Below, piece by piece: positions 27,261-35,557 of a DNA stretch of 35,557 bases. The stretch is from Tannerellaceae bacterium (GTDB lineage: Bacteria; Bacteroidota; Bacteroidia; Bacteroidales; Tannerellaceae). Each line of letters starts with the position of its first letter. Positions within the stretch are counted from its first letter, which is position 1. The notes under the pieces are model-generated. The model was not told the origin of the DNA. It saw nothing but the letters and a program-made list of their open reading frames with translations, and made no database searches. A program made the position numbers and the translations under genes. The stretch covers positions 1 to 35,557 of the forward strand of contig JAITVG010000101.1 of NCBI GenBank assembly GCA_031285925.1, given 5' to 3'.

Positions 27261-29321
27261 ATGAAGAAAATAACACTTTTATTTATGACAGTATTAGCAA
27301 TGGCGGGGTGCAATTCTTCCCCGGCCGAAAAAGAAAAAGAGAATGTGGGGAATGATTTCAATTACATCGTAGATCAATTTGCCGATCTTCAAATCCTTCG
27401 CTATCAGGTTCCGGGATTCGAGAACCTTTCCCTGCAACAGAAACAGTTGATCTATCATTTGTCGCAGGCCGCCCAGATGGGAAGGGATATTCTGTTCGAC
27501 CAAAACAACCGCTACAACCTGGCTATCCGCCGCACGCTGGAAACCGTTTACCTCTATTACAGCGGAAGCAGGGAGGACGAACAGTTCAAAGCGCTTGAAA
27601 CATATCTCAAGCGAATATGGTTCTCCAACGGCATCCATCATCATTATGCGGAAGACAAAATTATTCCCACATTTTCTTCCGATTACTTTACGGCCTGCGT
27701 AAAGGCATTGGATCCGTCGAACCTTCCCCTGCGCGAGGGGCAAACGGTTGAACAATTCCTTGCCGAGATCGTTCCGGTGATATTCGACCCGGCGGTGATG
27801 CCCAAGCGTACCGTTCAAAGCGGCGACCGGGATATTATATCGGCATCGGCGAACAACTATTACGGGGAAGGCGTAACCCGGCAGGAAGTAGAGGCTTTCT
27901 ACGCGAACATGAAGAAGCCGAATGATCAAACACCCATATCCTACGGATTGAACAGCCGTCTGGTTAAGGAAAACGGCCAATTGAAGGAAAAGGTTTGGAA
28001 AGTAGGCGGACTTTATACGCAAGCAATCGAACAGATCGCCCGCGAATTGAAAAAAGCCGTTCCGTTCGCGGAGAATACCCGGCAGAAAGAAATCATCGAA
28101 AGGTTGATCGAATACTATGAAACCGGCGATCTGAAAACGTTCGACGTCTATTCGATCCTCTGGGTAGAAGATACGGAGTCCGAAGTGGATTTCATTAATG
28201 GTTTTATAGAAACCTACGGCGATCCGTTAGGATTGAAAGCCAGCTGGGAATCGACCGTAAACTTTATCAATAAGGAAGCTACCAAGCGGACTAAAATTAT
28301 CAGCGACAACGCCCAGTGGTTCGAAGATCGTTCACCCATCGACGAACGCTTCAGGAAGAAAGAAGTGAAAGGGGTTTCCGCGAAAGTGATCACGGTTACG
28401 ATGATAGGCGGAGATTGTTATCCGGCAACGCCTATCGGCATAAACCTGCCGAACGCCGACTGGATTCGCCGGGATCACGGTTCCAAGTCGGTAACTATCG
28501 AGAATATCACGGAAGCCTACGACAGAGCCTCTCAACAGGGCGGAAGTATTGGGCAGGAGTTTATATGGAGCGATGCCGAACGGGAATTGAACAAAAAATA
28601 TGGTTTCCTGACCGGAAATCTGCATACCGACTTGCATGAATGCCTGGGACACGGCTCCGGACAATTACTTCCCGGTGTTGAAACCGATGCGCTGAAAGCA
28701 TACAGTTCCACACTGGAGGAAACTCGTGCCGATCTTTTCGGCCTGTACTACATTGCCGATGATAAACTTGTTGAACTCGGATTGCTCCCCGATACCGAAG
28801 CCTACAAGGCAGAGTATTATAACTTTATGATGAACGGCCTGATGACACAGCTTGTCCGTATCGAAAAGGGGAAAGACATCGAAGAAGCCCACATGCGCAA
28901 CCGGCAGCTGATAGCCAAATGGGTGTATGAAAAGGGGCAGGCGGACAAGGTTGTCGAACTGCGCGAAAAGGACGGAAAGACGTATGTTGCAGTCAATGAT
29001 TACCGGAAACTGCGCGACCTCTTCGGAGAGTTATTGTACGAAGTACAGAGAATCAAAAGCGAAGGCGATTTGGAAGCGGGCAAACAGTTGGTGGAAAACT
29101 ACGCAATCAAGGTAGATCCCACTTTGCACGCGGAAGTGTTGCAGCGCTATGCCCTGCTCAACCTGGCGCCCTACCGCGGTTTTGTCAATCCGGTAATGAC
29201 ACAGGTTAAAGACGATGCCGGCACAGTTACCGACATCACGATGGACTACACGGAAAGTTACGCCGACCAGATGCTGCGTTACAGCCGCGACTATTCCTAT
29301 TTGCCCACATACAATGACTGA
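27261..29321 (+). CDS. Dipeptidyl peptidase III, M49 family zinc peptidase (lipoprotein)
   Basis: Zinc exopeptidase that releases dipeptides from peptide N-termini. The zinc site is H459-E460-CLG-H464 (HECLGH, the bacterial M49 form with a five-residue spacing, where eukaryotic enzymes have HELLGH) together with the Glu of EETRADLFGLYY (486/487). The protein has 686 residues, typical of Bacteroides DPP III. A lipobox MAGC gives an acylated Cys at residue 17, so the protein is exported and membrane-anchored, probably in the periplasm. The stop overlaps the next gene's start by 8 bp, indicating coupled translation with the AlkD-like gene. There is no obvious link to the PUL upstream, from which it is separated by two repeat elements. 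Confidence 0.92.
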   Translation: MKKITLLFMTVLAMAGCNSSPAEKEKENVGNDFNYIVDQFADLQILRYQVPGFENLSLQQKQLIYHLSQAAQMGRDILFDQNNRYNLAIRRTLETVYLYYSGSREDEQFKALETYLKRIWFSNGIHHHYAEDKIIPTFSSDYFTACVKALDPSNLPLREGQTVEQFLAEIVPVIFDPAVMPKRTVQSGDRDIISASANNYYGEGVTRQEVEAFYANMKKPNDQTPISYGLNSRLVKENGQLKEKVWKVGGLYTQAIEQIARELKKAVPFAENTRQKEIIERLIEYYETGDLKTFDVYSILWVEDTESEVDFINGFIETYGDPLGLKASWESTVNFINKEATKRTKIISDNAQWFEDRSPIDERFRKKEVKGVSAKVITVTMIGGDCYPATPIGINLPNADWIRRDHGSKSVTIENITEAYDRASQQGGSIGQEFIWSDAERELNKKYGFLTGNLHTDLHECLGHGSGQLLPGVETDALKAYSSTLEETRADLFGLYYIADDKLVELGLLPDTEAYKAEYYNFMMNGLMTQLVRIEKGKDIEEAHMRNRQLIAKWVYEKGQADKVVELREKDGKTYVAVNDYRKLRDLFGELLYEVQRIKSEGDLEAGKQLVENYAIKVDPTLHAEVLQRYALLNLAPYRGFVNPVMTQVKDDAGTVTDITMDYTESYADQMLRYSRDYSYLPTYND

Positions 29322-29925
29322 TCCTGTACAATCCGCAATAACAGACATACGGAAACGGCTTCGTTTATTCATGAACGGAGCTGTTTCCGCGAGTATGCGC
29401 GAAAAAGGAGCAGTATATAAATTGAATTTCGGCGTATCCCTGCCCGACCTGAAGAGGATCGCCGCCAACTATACTCCGAATGACGATCTGGCCGAAGCCT
29501 TATGGCAGGAAGATGTAAGGGAGATGAAAATACTTGCGGCCATGCTGCAACCGGCCGACTCTTTCAGTAAGGAAGAAGCCCGGCGTTGGGCATCCATGCT
29601 CACGCAACCCGACTTGATCGAATTTGTCAGCACCTTCCTTTTTCGGCGCCTTCCATACGCCGGCGAATTGGCGGCGGAATGGGTCGCACACTCCGAAGAA
29701 CTGATGCAATTGCAAGGCTTTCATCTCTTTGCCCGGATATGTATGGACGGACGATTGCTTTCCCGCCGGGAAGCAGAAGCGCTTTTACGTGAAGCCGAAA
29801 AAGTATCCGCCGACGACGATGCCCGGCGCATACGGCAAGCCGCTTTCCTTGCATTAAAATATTACGGAATACCCGAAGAAAATCTTTGCGCATCAAATAA
29901 ATACGTATCTTTGTTCACTGTGTGA
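29314..29925 (+). CDS. AlkD-like HEAT-repeat protein (putative DNA alkylation repair family)
   Basis: A 203-residue all-helical protein. I use the ATG at 29314, which overlaps the M49 stop. The ORF-track start at 29215 would lie entirely inside the M49 gene. Segments such as KLNFGVSLPDLKRIAANY, LAEALWQEDVREMKILAAMLQP and IRQAAFLALKYYGIPEENL follow the HEAT-like helix pairs of AlkC/AlkD-family glycosylases, and the order (start motif, W-x-E-D-x-R-E-M, final helix) fits AlkD-like proteins. Catalytic residues of characterised AlkD were not securely located, so enzyme activity is uncertain; it may be a non-catalytic relative. It is transcribed with the M49 gene and followed 12 bp later by the Fur-family gene. 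Confidence 0.65.
   Translation: MTDPVQSAITDIRKRLRLFMNGAVSASMREKGAVYKLNFGVSLPDLKRIAANYTPNDDLAEALWQEDVREMKILAAMLQPADSFSKEEARRWASMLTQPDLIEFVSTFLFRRLPYAGELAAEWVAHSEELMQLQGFHLFARICMDGRLLSRREAEALLREAEKVSADDDARRIRQAAFLALKYYGIPEENLCASNKYVSLFTV
29885..29913 (+). promoter_or_regulatory. Putative promoter for the Fur-family gene
   Basis: TTTG at 29885-29888 and TATCTTTG at 29906-29913, 17 bp apart, lie inside the end of the AlkD-like gene and 24 bp before the chosen ATG at 29937. The Fur-purA pair could therefore be transcribed independently of the M49 gene. Confidence 0.4.
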
Positions 29926-29936
29926 AAGCATTGAAA

Positions 29937-30434
29937 ATGGATACAAAAACACATAGTGACCTGCAGGAACAGCTTACCGCTTATATCGTCGGGAAGAAAC
30001 TTCGGAAGACGGAAGAACGGTACACTATACTGCAACAAATAAGTGAATATCCCGGCCATTTCGATATTATTTCCCTCCACGAGAAACTTGAAAGTTTAAA
30101 TTTCCACGTCAGCAAGGCTACATTATATAATAATCTCAACCTGTTTATCGAGGCAGGATTGATCGTGCGCCATTTTATCACGCCGCAAAACGTGCAGTAC
30201 GAGCTGCGTTCGCTTGCGGAAACTCACCAACACCTGATTTGCACATATTGCGGCGATGTAAAGGAGATTCGCAACCAGGCACTGAAAACAAATGCGTGCA
30301 ACCTGAAGTTGCGCCGCTTCACACCTGAATTTTCCAGCCTGTATATATATGGAACATGCAGCCGCTGTACTTACCGAATGAACCGGGATCGCAGGAAACG
30401 CGAAAAGCAGGAAACTCAAAAGAAAATAAAGTAA
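29937..30434 (+). CDS. Fur-family metal-dependent transcriptional regulator
   Basis: 165 residues from the ATG at 29937. The ORF-track GTG start at 29922 adds five residues and sits nearer the -7 box. An N-terminal winged helix (about 18-85; TEERYTILQQISEYPGHFDIISLHEKL, VSKATLYNNLNLFIEAGLIVRH) precedes the dimer/metal domain. Metal ligands are visible: HQHLICTYCG holds a His pair and a CxxC, and GTCSRC is the second CxxC, so a structural zinc site is expected. Whether it senses iron, peroxide or zinc cannot be decided. It lies 12 bp after the AlkD-like gene and 23 bp before purA on the same strand; the Fur-purA neighbourhood is one I recall from other Bacteroidales. Confidence 0.88.
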   Translation: MDTKTHSDLQEQLTAYIVGKKLRKTEERYTILQQISEYPGHFDIISLHEKLESLNFHVSKATLYNNLNLFIEAGLIVRHFITPQNVQYELRSLAETHQHLICTYCGDVKEIRNQALKTNACNLKLRRFTPEFSSLYIYGTCSRCTYRMNRDRRKREKQETQKKIK

Positions 30435-30457
30435 TATAAATTACACACTTGTACAAG

Positions 30458-31735
30458 ATGAAAAAAGTAGATGTTTTATTGGGATTGCAATGGGGCGACG
30501 AAGGAAAAGGGAAGATTGTCGATGTGCTTACTCCAAACTACGATGTTATTTCCCGTTTTCAGGGCGGCCCGAATGCCGGGCATACGCTGGAATTTAACGG
30601 GCGGAAACATATCCTTCGCTCAATCCCTTCGGGTATTTTCCAGGGAGGCAAAGTGAATGTGATCGGGAATGGCGTCGTGCTGGATCCGCTGTTGTTCAAG
30701 CAGGAAGCCGAAAGCTTGGAAGCCGGCGGCCACAACGGCTTGAAGAAACAGCTTTACATATCCAAAAAAGCCCATCTGATCCTGCCTACCCACCGCCTGC
30801 TCGACACCGCTTACGAAGCAGCCAAAGGCGCCGGAAAGATAGGAACGACAGGCAAGGGGATCGGCCCGGCCTACACCGACAAGGTGAGCCGCAACGGCGT
30901 GCGCGTGGGCGACCTGCTTCACAACTTCAGCGAAGTATACGCCAAAGCAAAGGCACGCCACGAGCTTATACTGAAATCCATGAACTGCGAATACGATATA
31001 CGCGAGCTTGAAGAGCAATGGTTCGAAGGCATTGAATATTTGAAGGAGTTCAACCTGATCGACAGCGAGCACGTAATCAACAAATACCTCGGAGAAGACA
31101 AAACCGTTCTGGCGGAAGGCGCGCAAGGCACGATGCTGGATATTGATTTCGGATCCTATCCTTTCGTCACCTCTTCCAATACGGTATGTGCCGGATGCTG
31201 CACCGGTTTGGGCGTTTCGCCCCGTTCGATAGGAGAAGTGTACGGCATCTTCAAAGCCTATTGCACACGCGTGGGAAGCGGCCCGTTCCCCACCGAACTG
31301 CTCGACGAAACGGGTGATAAACTTTGTGAGATCGGCCATGAATTCGGATCCGTCACCGGCCGCCGCCGCCGCTGCGGATGGATTGATCTGGTTGCACTCA
31401 AGTACGCAATTATGATCAACGGAGTAACCCGACTGATCATGATGAAGAGCGATGTGCTCGATACGTTTGAAACGATAAAAGCCTGTATCGCTTACGTGAT
31501 CGACGGAAAGGAAGTAGTTGAATTTCCCTACTCGATCAGCGACGACGTTGAACCTGTCTACGTGGAATTGCCCGGCTGGCAAACCGATATGACCACGATG
31601 ACAAGCGAAGACGAATTTCCCGAAGAGTTCAACAATTATCTCTCCTTCCTTGAAGAAGAACTTGGAATACCCGTCAAGATCGTATCCGTAGGCCCCGACC
31701 GCGAACAAACGATTATCCGCTACGAAGAGCAATAG
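30458..31735 (+). CDS. purA: Adenylosuccinate synthase
   Basis: Cytosolic GTP-dependent ligase joining IMP and aspartate to make adenylosuccinate, the committed step to AMP. 425 residues from the ATG at 30458; the ORF-track TTG at 30449 is unlikely. The signatures are clear: N-terminal QWGDEGKGKIVD P-loop variant, GGPNAGHT, TGKGIGPAYTDK, the GAQGTMLDIDFG segment with PFVTSSN, VGSGPFPTEL and the GRRRRCGWIDL IMP/Asp-binding loop. Length and order match the family fully. It lies 23 bp after the Fur-family gene and is followed by the 31753-31836 hairpin, which may end the transcript. Confidence 0.97.
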   Translation: MKKVDVLLGLQWGDEGKGKIVDVLTPNYDVISRFQGGPNAGHTLEFNGRKHILRSIPSGIFQGGKVNVIGNGVVLDPLLFKQEAESLEAGGHNGLKKQLYISKKAHLILPTHRLLDTAYEAAKGAGKIGTTGKGIGPAYTDKVSRNGVRVGDLLHNFSEVYAKAKARHELILKSMNCEYDIRELEEQWFEGIEYLKEFNLIDSEHVINKYLGEDKTVLAEGAQGTMLDIDFGSYPFVTSSNTVCAGCCTGLGVSPRSIGEVYGIFKAYCTRVGSGPFPTELLDETGDKLCEIGHEFGSVTGRRRRCGWIDLVALKYAIMINGVTRLIMMKSDVLDTFETIKACIAYVIDGKEVVEFPYSISDDVEPVYVELPGWQTDMTTMTSEDEFPEEFNNYLSFLEEELGIPVKIVSVGPDREQTIIRYEEQ

Positions 31736-31752
31736 ACAATTAATCATTGACG

Positions 31753-31836
31753 GCTGCACCAAAAGTCGATTTAAGAGATTAAACGCAGAGGCACGGAGGA
31801 CACGGAGTTTTTACATTTCCCCTCCGTGCCTCCGTG
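31753..31836. repeat. Related ACGGAGG palindromic repeat, possible terminator after purA
   Basis: The left part (AAAAGTCGATTTAAGAGATTAAACGCAGAGGCACGGAGGACACGGAG) follows 14811-14860 closely. The right part gives a stem, CACGGAGGACACGGAG against CTCCGTGCCTCCGTG, with a one-base bulge and an 11-15 base T-rich loop. The GAGGGTGTGT terminal repeat has decayed. It lies 18 bp after the purA stop in a 230-bp gap. The remainder of the gap is AT-rich lpxK upstream sequence, with a TATCTTTG box at 31908-31915. Confidence 0.7.
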
Positions 31837-31965
31837 TTATTTTAGCGAAACGCAAGAGTTATAGCAAATTATAGCGAGGAAATGGTGATTTAAAAGAATT
31901 TGTCAATTATCTTTGTGAAACAGACGTTGGAATGGTTGCTTTGATCCGAATCATTTTTTTGTAAG

Positions 31966-33072
31966 ATGTCATCCGATAGCGAGATAAAATTTAATTATTT
32001 GTTAGCCCCTCTATCTTTTTTGTACGGATTGGGAGTTAAAATAAGGAACAAACTGTTCGATTTGGGGATACTTCCCTGCGAACAGTTTCCTGTCCCCGTT
32101 ATCTGTGTCGGAAACCTGGCGGCCGGCGGAACAGGAAAGACCCCCCATACGGAATACATCATCAGGCTTTTGCTACACAGGCGATACAAAATAGCCGTAC
32201 TCAGCCGCGGATACAAACGCAAAACAACCGGCTACATACTGGCGGAATCCCACCACACAAGCCGGGAAATCGGCGATGAACCCTTTCAGATACGGAGCAA
32301 ATTCCCCGACATAACACTGGCCGTTGATGCCGACCGCAGGCGCGGGATACGGAATCTTCTGCGATTGCCGGAAGACAAACGGCCGGAAGTTATTCTCCTC
32401 GACGACGGCTTTCAGCATCGCTACGTAAAACCTTCCTTCTCTATTATCCTTACCGATTTTCACCGTAAGTTTTCTTCCGACAAACTCCTCCCGGTAGGTT
32501 TGCTGCGCGAACCGGCGGAAGCCGTGCGTCGCGCGGATGTAGTGATCGTAACCAAATGCGAAAAAGACATGAAGCCCATCGAATACCGGATCATGGAGGA
32601 AGATATGCACCTGCTCGCGCATCAGCAGGTCTTTTTCAGCCGTGTGGTTTACAGCGATTTAAAGCCGCTATTCCCCGGTGTTGCCGGCCTGCGGGTGTTG
32701 AGGGATATACGGCGGAACGACGATGTGCTGGTGATTTCGGCTATTGCCAATCCGGCTCCTTTGGAGGATGAAATAAAAAGATATTCCAAAAAGGTACACT
32801 GCGCGAGCTTCCCCGACCATCACGATTTCGACAGGAAGGATTTCGAGGAGCTGGCAAATCTGTTCGACGCAATGGCCTCTTCCGAGAAACTGATCGTCGT
32901 AACCGAAAAGGATGCCGCCCGAATACGGCATAATCCCCTTCTTCCGGAGAAATGGAAAGAAACGATCTATTATCTGCCCATCTCCATTGTTTTCCACGGA
33001 AAGAGGGAAGGCTTCGACGAGATTCTGATTAAACATATCGAAACCATCCGACTGAAAGGTTTCACTGAATAA
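31966..33072 (+). CDS. lpxK: Tetraacyldisaccharide 4'-kinase (lipid A synthesis)
   Basis: Inner-membrane-associated kinase that phosphorylates the 4' position of the lipid A precursor disaccharide. 368 residues, a normal length for Bacteroidetes. The Walker A variant is plain (GNLAAGGTGKTPHTEY), followed by VLSRGYKRKTTGY, GDEPFQI, and the catalytic/Walker B stretch LLDDGFQHRYVKP. A hydrophobic N-terminal stretch (YLLAPLSFLYGLGVKI) fits membrane association. It starts ATG at 31966, 51 bp after a TATCTTTG box, and is followed 6 bp later by thiL, so the two are co-transcribed. Its presence implies a lipid A-bearing outer membrane. Confidence 0.96.
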   Translation: MSSDSEIKFNYLLAPLSFLYGLGVKIRNKLFDLGILPCEQFPVPVICVGNLAAGGTGKTPHTEYIIRLLLHRRYKIAVLSRGYKRKTTGYILAESHHTSREIGDEPFQIRSKFPDITLAVDADRRRGIRNLLRLPEDKRPEVILLDDGFQHRYVKPSFSIILTDFHRKFSSDKLLPVGLLREPAEAVRRADVVIVTKCEKDMKPIEYRIMEEDMHLLAHQQVFFSRVVYSDLKPLFPGVAGLRVLRDIRRNDDVLVISAIANPAPLEDEIKRYSKKVHCASFPDHHDFDRKDFEELANLFDAMASSEKLIVVTEKDAARIRHNPLLPEKWKETIYYLPISIVFHGKREGFDEILIKHIETIRLKGFTE

Positions 33073-33078
33073 TAATAT

Positions 33079-34101
33079 ATGAACCGAACTGAAATTGCAT
33101 CTTTAGGCGAATTCGGACTTATTCGCCACCTGACTGACAGACTGGAAATCAAAAACGACAGTACACTGTTCGGCGTCGGCGACGACGCTGCAGTATTGAA
33201 CTATCCGCACAGACAGATCCTTGTAGCTACCGACCTGCTGCTCGAAGGCGTCCACTTTGATCTAACGTATGTCCCTCTGAAACATCTGGGATACAAATCC
33301 GCGATCGTAAACTTCTCGGATATTTACGCCATGAACGGCCTGCCCAAGCAAATCACCGTTTCCTTAGGCATCTCCAAACGCTTTTCCGTGGAAGACCTTG
33401 ATGAATTTTATTCCGGATTGAAACTTGCCTGCGACATCTATGGCGTCGATATTGTCGGCGGCGATACCTCGGCGTCATTGACGGGACTAACCGTTAGTAT
33501 CACCTGCATCGGCGAAGTGGATAAGGAGAAAGCCGTTTACCGCAACGGCGCCAAGGATACGGATCTGATCTGTGTGTCCGGCGATTTGGGCGCCGCGTAT
33601 ATGGGATTGCAGTTGCTGGAAAGGGAAAAAAAGGTGTTCAGCGAGGATAAGCAATTCGCCCCGGACTTTTCCGGCAAGGAATATCTGCTGGAAAGACAGT
33701 TGAAACCCGAAGCGCGCAAGGATATTATTGAGTTGCTGGAGCAGGCGGGAATTGTTCCGACGGCGATGATTGATATTTCCGACGGCCTTTCTTCCGAACT
33801 GCTGCATATTTCAAAGGAAAGCAACACGGGATGCCGCATCTACGAAGAGCGTATCCCCATAGACTTTCAAACTGCATCTATGGCCGAACAATTCAATATG
33901 AATGTCTACACGGTAGCCCTCAACGGCGGGGAAGACTACGAACTGCTGTTCACCGTCCCCCTTTCCGCACACGAGCAGGTGGAAAGTATCGAAGGCATCC
34001 ATGTCATCGGTCACATCACCCGGCCGGAACTGGGTAATTATCTCATTGGCCGCGACGGAGGAGAAGTGCAATTAAAAGCGCAGGGCTGGGGTCATTCATA
34101 G
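33079..34101 (+). CDS. thiL: Thiamine-monophosphate kinase
   Basis: ATP-dependent kinase making thiamine pyrophosphate from thiamine monophosphate, the last step of cofactor synthesis. 340 residues of the AIR-synthase-like fold. The N-terminal GEFGLIRHLTDR is typical, with motifs GVGDDAAVL, ATDLLLEGVHFD, VNFSDIYAMNGLPK, DIVGGDTSAS and MIDISDGLSSEL carrying the Mg/ATP-binding Asp residues; ALNGGEDYELLF is the C-terminal motif. It begins 6 bp after lpxK and its last 10 bases overlap the end of the convergent hflX gene. Confidence 0.95.
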   Translation: MNRTEIASLGEFGLIRHLTDRLEIKNDSTLFGVGDDAAVLNYPHRQILVATDLLLEGVHFDLTYVPLKHLGYKSAIVNFSDIYAMNGLPKQITVSLGISKRFSVEDLDEFYSGLKLACDIYGVDIVGGDTSASLTGLTVSITCIGEVDKEKAVYRNGAKDTDLICVSGDLGAAYMGLQLLEREKKVFSEDKQFAPDFSGKEYLLERQLKPEARKDIIELLEQAGIVPTAMIDISDGLSSELLHISKESNTGCRIYEERIPIDFQTASMAEQFNMNVYTVALNGGEDYELLFTVPLSAHEQVESIEGIHVIGHITRPELGNYLIGRDGGEVQLKAQGWGHS

Positions 34102-35300
34102 TTTTGGAAAAGGAAATCGTTGTAAGGGAAGCGGGTGATATGGATTTCCTTCACCCGCCGGTACAGCAACTCCTTTAATGTTTCCACATTGGTTTTTTGC
34201 CGGGCTGAAACAAATGCCGTGTTCTCCGGCTGCCTGTTCATCCAGGTCTGTTTTAATTCATCTAGGTCGATATTTTCACGCGTGCGGGGTGTCAGGTCGT
34301 CTTCCTCTTTCTGTACGAAACTGAAGGCATCGATCTTATTGAATACCATGATCATCGGTTTCTCCGTACCGTCAATCTCGATCAAGGTTTTATTTACTAC
34401 CTCGATCTGTTCTTCAAAGTCCGGATGGGATATATCGACGACATGAACCAGCAAGTCGGCTTCCCGCACTTCGTCCAGCGTCGATTTGAAAGATTCCACG
34501 AGTTCCGTAGGAAGTTTGCGGATAAACCCGACGGTATCGGAAAGGAGGAAAGGCAAGTTGTCCACAATCACTTTCCGCACGGTCGTATCCAGTGTGGCAA
34601 ACAGTTTGTTTTCGGCAAACACTTCGCTTTTGCTAAGCAGGTTCATTAAGGTAGATTTCCCCACATTCGTATAACCGACCAGTGCCACGCGCACCATCTT
34701 CCCCCGGTTTTTCCGCTGCACGCTTTTCTGCTTGTCGATGGCAACCAACTCTTTCTTCAGCAGAGCAATTTTATCCTGTATGATACGCTTGTCCGTTTCC
34801 AGCTGCGTTTCGCCCGGCCCGCGCATCATGGCGCTTCCGCCTCTTTGCCTTTCCAGGTGAGTCCACAAGCGGGTCAATCGGGGTAACATATATTGATATT
34901 GCGCCAGCTCCACCTGTGTTTTCGCATGGGCGGTCTGTGCGCGCAAGGCAAAGATATCCAGTATTAGGCTGGTACGGTCCATGATACGCACCTGCAATTC
35001 CTTTTCTATATTGCGCAGTTGCTTGGGCGACAATTCATCGTCGAATATAATCTGCCCTACTTCGTTCTCTACGATATATTCTTTTATCTCCTGCAATTTC
35101 CCGGAACCGACAAAGGTTACCGGATGCGCGTAATCGAGTTTTTGCGTAAACCGCTTAACTGCATCCATCCCGGCCGTTTCTGCCAGAAAGGCAAGTTCGT
35201 CCAGATATTCTTTCACCCGCTGTTCGTTCTGTGTCGGCGTAACCAGTCCTACCAGAACGGCCTTTTCGGTCTGATTTTCAGTAATAATAAAATCTTTCAT
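34092..35300 (-). CDS. hflX: Ribosome-associated GTPase HflX
   Basis: GTPase that binds and splits stalled or stressed 70S ribosomes. 402 residues. The N-terminal HflX domain contains VGSGKLQEIKEYI, IIFDDELSPKQLRNIE and DRTSLILDIFALRAQT. A helical linker carries the glycine-rich GGSAMMRGPGETQLETDKR. The G domain has G1 GYTNVGKST, G3 DTVGF, G4 NKID and a G5-like SAR. Length and motif order are standard. The start is ATG at 35300, with a TACCTTTG box only 4 bp upstream on the minus strand. It converges on thiL with a 10-bp overlap. Confidence 0.96.
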   Translation of the reverse strand: MKDFIITENQTEKAVLVGLVTPTQNEQRVKEYLDELAFLAETAGMDAVKRFTQKLDYAHPVTFVGSGKLQEIKEYIVENEVGQIIFDDELSPKQLRNIEKELQVRIMDRTSLILDIFALRAQTAHAKTQVELAQYQYMLPRLTRLWTHLERQRGGSAMMRGPGETQLETDKRIIQDKIALLKKELVAIDKQKSVQRKNRGKMVRVALVGYTNVGKSTLMNLLSKSEVFAENKLFATLDTTVRKVIVDNLPFLLSDTVGFIRKLPTELVESFKSTLDEVREADLLVHVVDISHPDFEEQIEVVNKTLIEIDGTEKPMIMVFNKIDAFSFVQKEEDDLTPRTRENIDLDELKQTWMNRQPENTAFVSARQKTNVETLKELLYRRVKEIHITRFPYNDFLFQNYE

Positions 35301-35304
35301 GCAG

Positions 35305-35312
35305 CAAAGGTA
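35305..35312 (-). promoter_or_regulatory. Putative -7 box of hflX, possibly leaderless
   Basis: Minus-strand TACCTTTG fits TAnnTTTG and ends 4 bp before the hflX ATG, so the mRNA would start at or next to the start codon. No -33 TTG is clear at 19-21 bp spacing. Confidence 0.4.
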
Positions 35313-35372
35313 GTTTTTTTGGATTATTTATCTATTTTTGGCGTCATCATATATAACAAACAACCTAAAACT

Positions 35373-35557
35373 ATGGAAATTAGAAAGGTCACAAAGCATT
35401 TTTATTCTTTTTCGGTACTGTCTTTCCTATTGATTTGCGCCCCCTCGCCGGCGCAAAAAGTGATTAATCCATCGACATGGGATTCTTTCGTCGCGGGAAG
35501 TGAAAACAGTGTGCTCTGCGACACTTTCAAGGTGCAAAGCTTTATTCCGGCTTCAGC
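35373..35557 (+). CDS. Secreted protein of unknown function, 3' part beyond the window
   Basis: An ATG at 35373 opens a frame that continues to the window edge (61 codons visible). It starts MEIRKVTKHFYSFSVLSFLLI with a signal peptide, cleaved at about APSPAQ-K (residue 28), so the product is exported. The mature start (VINPSTWDSFVAGSENSVLCD) is not enough to name a family. It is divergent from hflX with a 72-bp gap containing a plus-strand TATTTTTG box (35333-35340). Confidence 0.75.
   Translation, partial: MEIRKVTKHFYSFSVLSFLLICAPSPAQKVINPSTWDSFVAGSENSVLCDTFKVQSFIPAS

Noticed and set aside
29215-29313. Upstream extension of the AlkD-like ORF
   Set aside because: It would overlap the M49 coding end by over 100 bp; the ATG at 29314 gives the usual short stop/start overlap.
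30620-31762. 380-aa minus-strand ORF
   Set aside because: It is the antisense shadow of purA, whose motifs and length are complete; the shadow has no domain signal and low-complexity Phe/Val-rich composition.

Overview
The window reads as chromosomal DNA from a Bacteroidales bacterium, closer to the Parabacteroides/Tannerellaceae/Dysgonomonadaceae side than to a particular named species. Evidence: a SusC/SusD pair with an ECF-sigma/FecR module, a hybrid two-component system (HTCS), no Shine-Dalgarno sequences, -7 boxes of the Bacteroidetes form TAnnTTTG, and Bacteroidales-type lpxK, thiL, purA and M49 genes. No rRNA, tRNA or CRISPR array was seen.

Layout. (1) 1-6030, minus strand: a tetR - tolC-like - membrane-fusion - RND-permease operon, with the permease running off the left edge. 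(2) 6031-7104: a divergent AraC-family regulator. (3) 7105-19158: a polysaccharide utilisation locus (PUL). It holds ECF sigma, FecR anti-sigma, SusC with an STN domain and SusD on the plus strand, then GH3 and GH43 on the minus strand. (4) 19159-23889: a frameshifted HigB/RelE-type toxin, its XRE antitoxin and, 3 bp later, a 1370-residue HTCS. (5) 24044-26917: a GH31 lipoprotein with a PA14 insert, like Bacteroides alpha-xylosidases. (6) 27261-31735: M49 dipeptidyl peptidase III, an AlkD-like protein, a Fur-family regulator and purA. (7) 31966 to the end: lpxK-thiL, convergent hflX, and the start of an unknown secreted protein.

How the genes work together. SusC/SusD would bind and import an oligosaccharide. 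GH43 (arabinofuranosidase/xylosidase type), GH3 (beta-glucosidase/xylosidase type) and GH31 (alpha-xylosidase) are exo-enzymes, and this trio matches the side-chain trimming set of known xyloglucan loci. No endo-glycanase is visible. Three regulators (AraC, ECF/anti-sigma, HTCS) sit in one locus, which suggests assembly from parts.

The most unusual content is structural. The sigma-SusCD block is bounded by duplicated junction scars: a GH3 C-terminal tail after araC, and an araC C-terminal scrap fused to the GH3 stop. An inverted pair of ~93-bp palindromic repeats lies at 7183 and 18949. A 153-bp MITE-like palindrome sits exactly at the right-hand scar, and another ~174-bp palindrome is at 27032. 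The toxin frame breaks exactly at a phased A-AAA-AAA slippery heptamer, and the TA genes run straight into the HTCS. A GGGGAT..TTT/AAATACTCCC inverted motif is shared by the araC and GH31 upstream regions.
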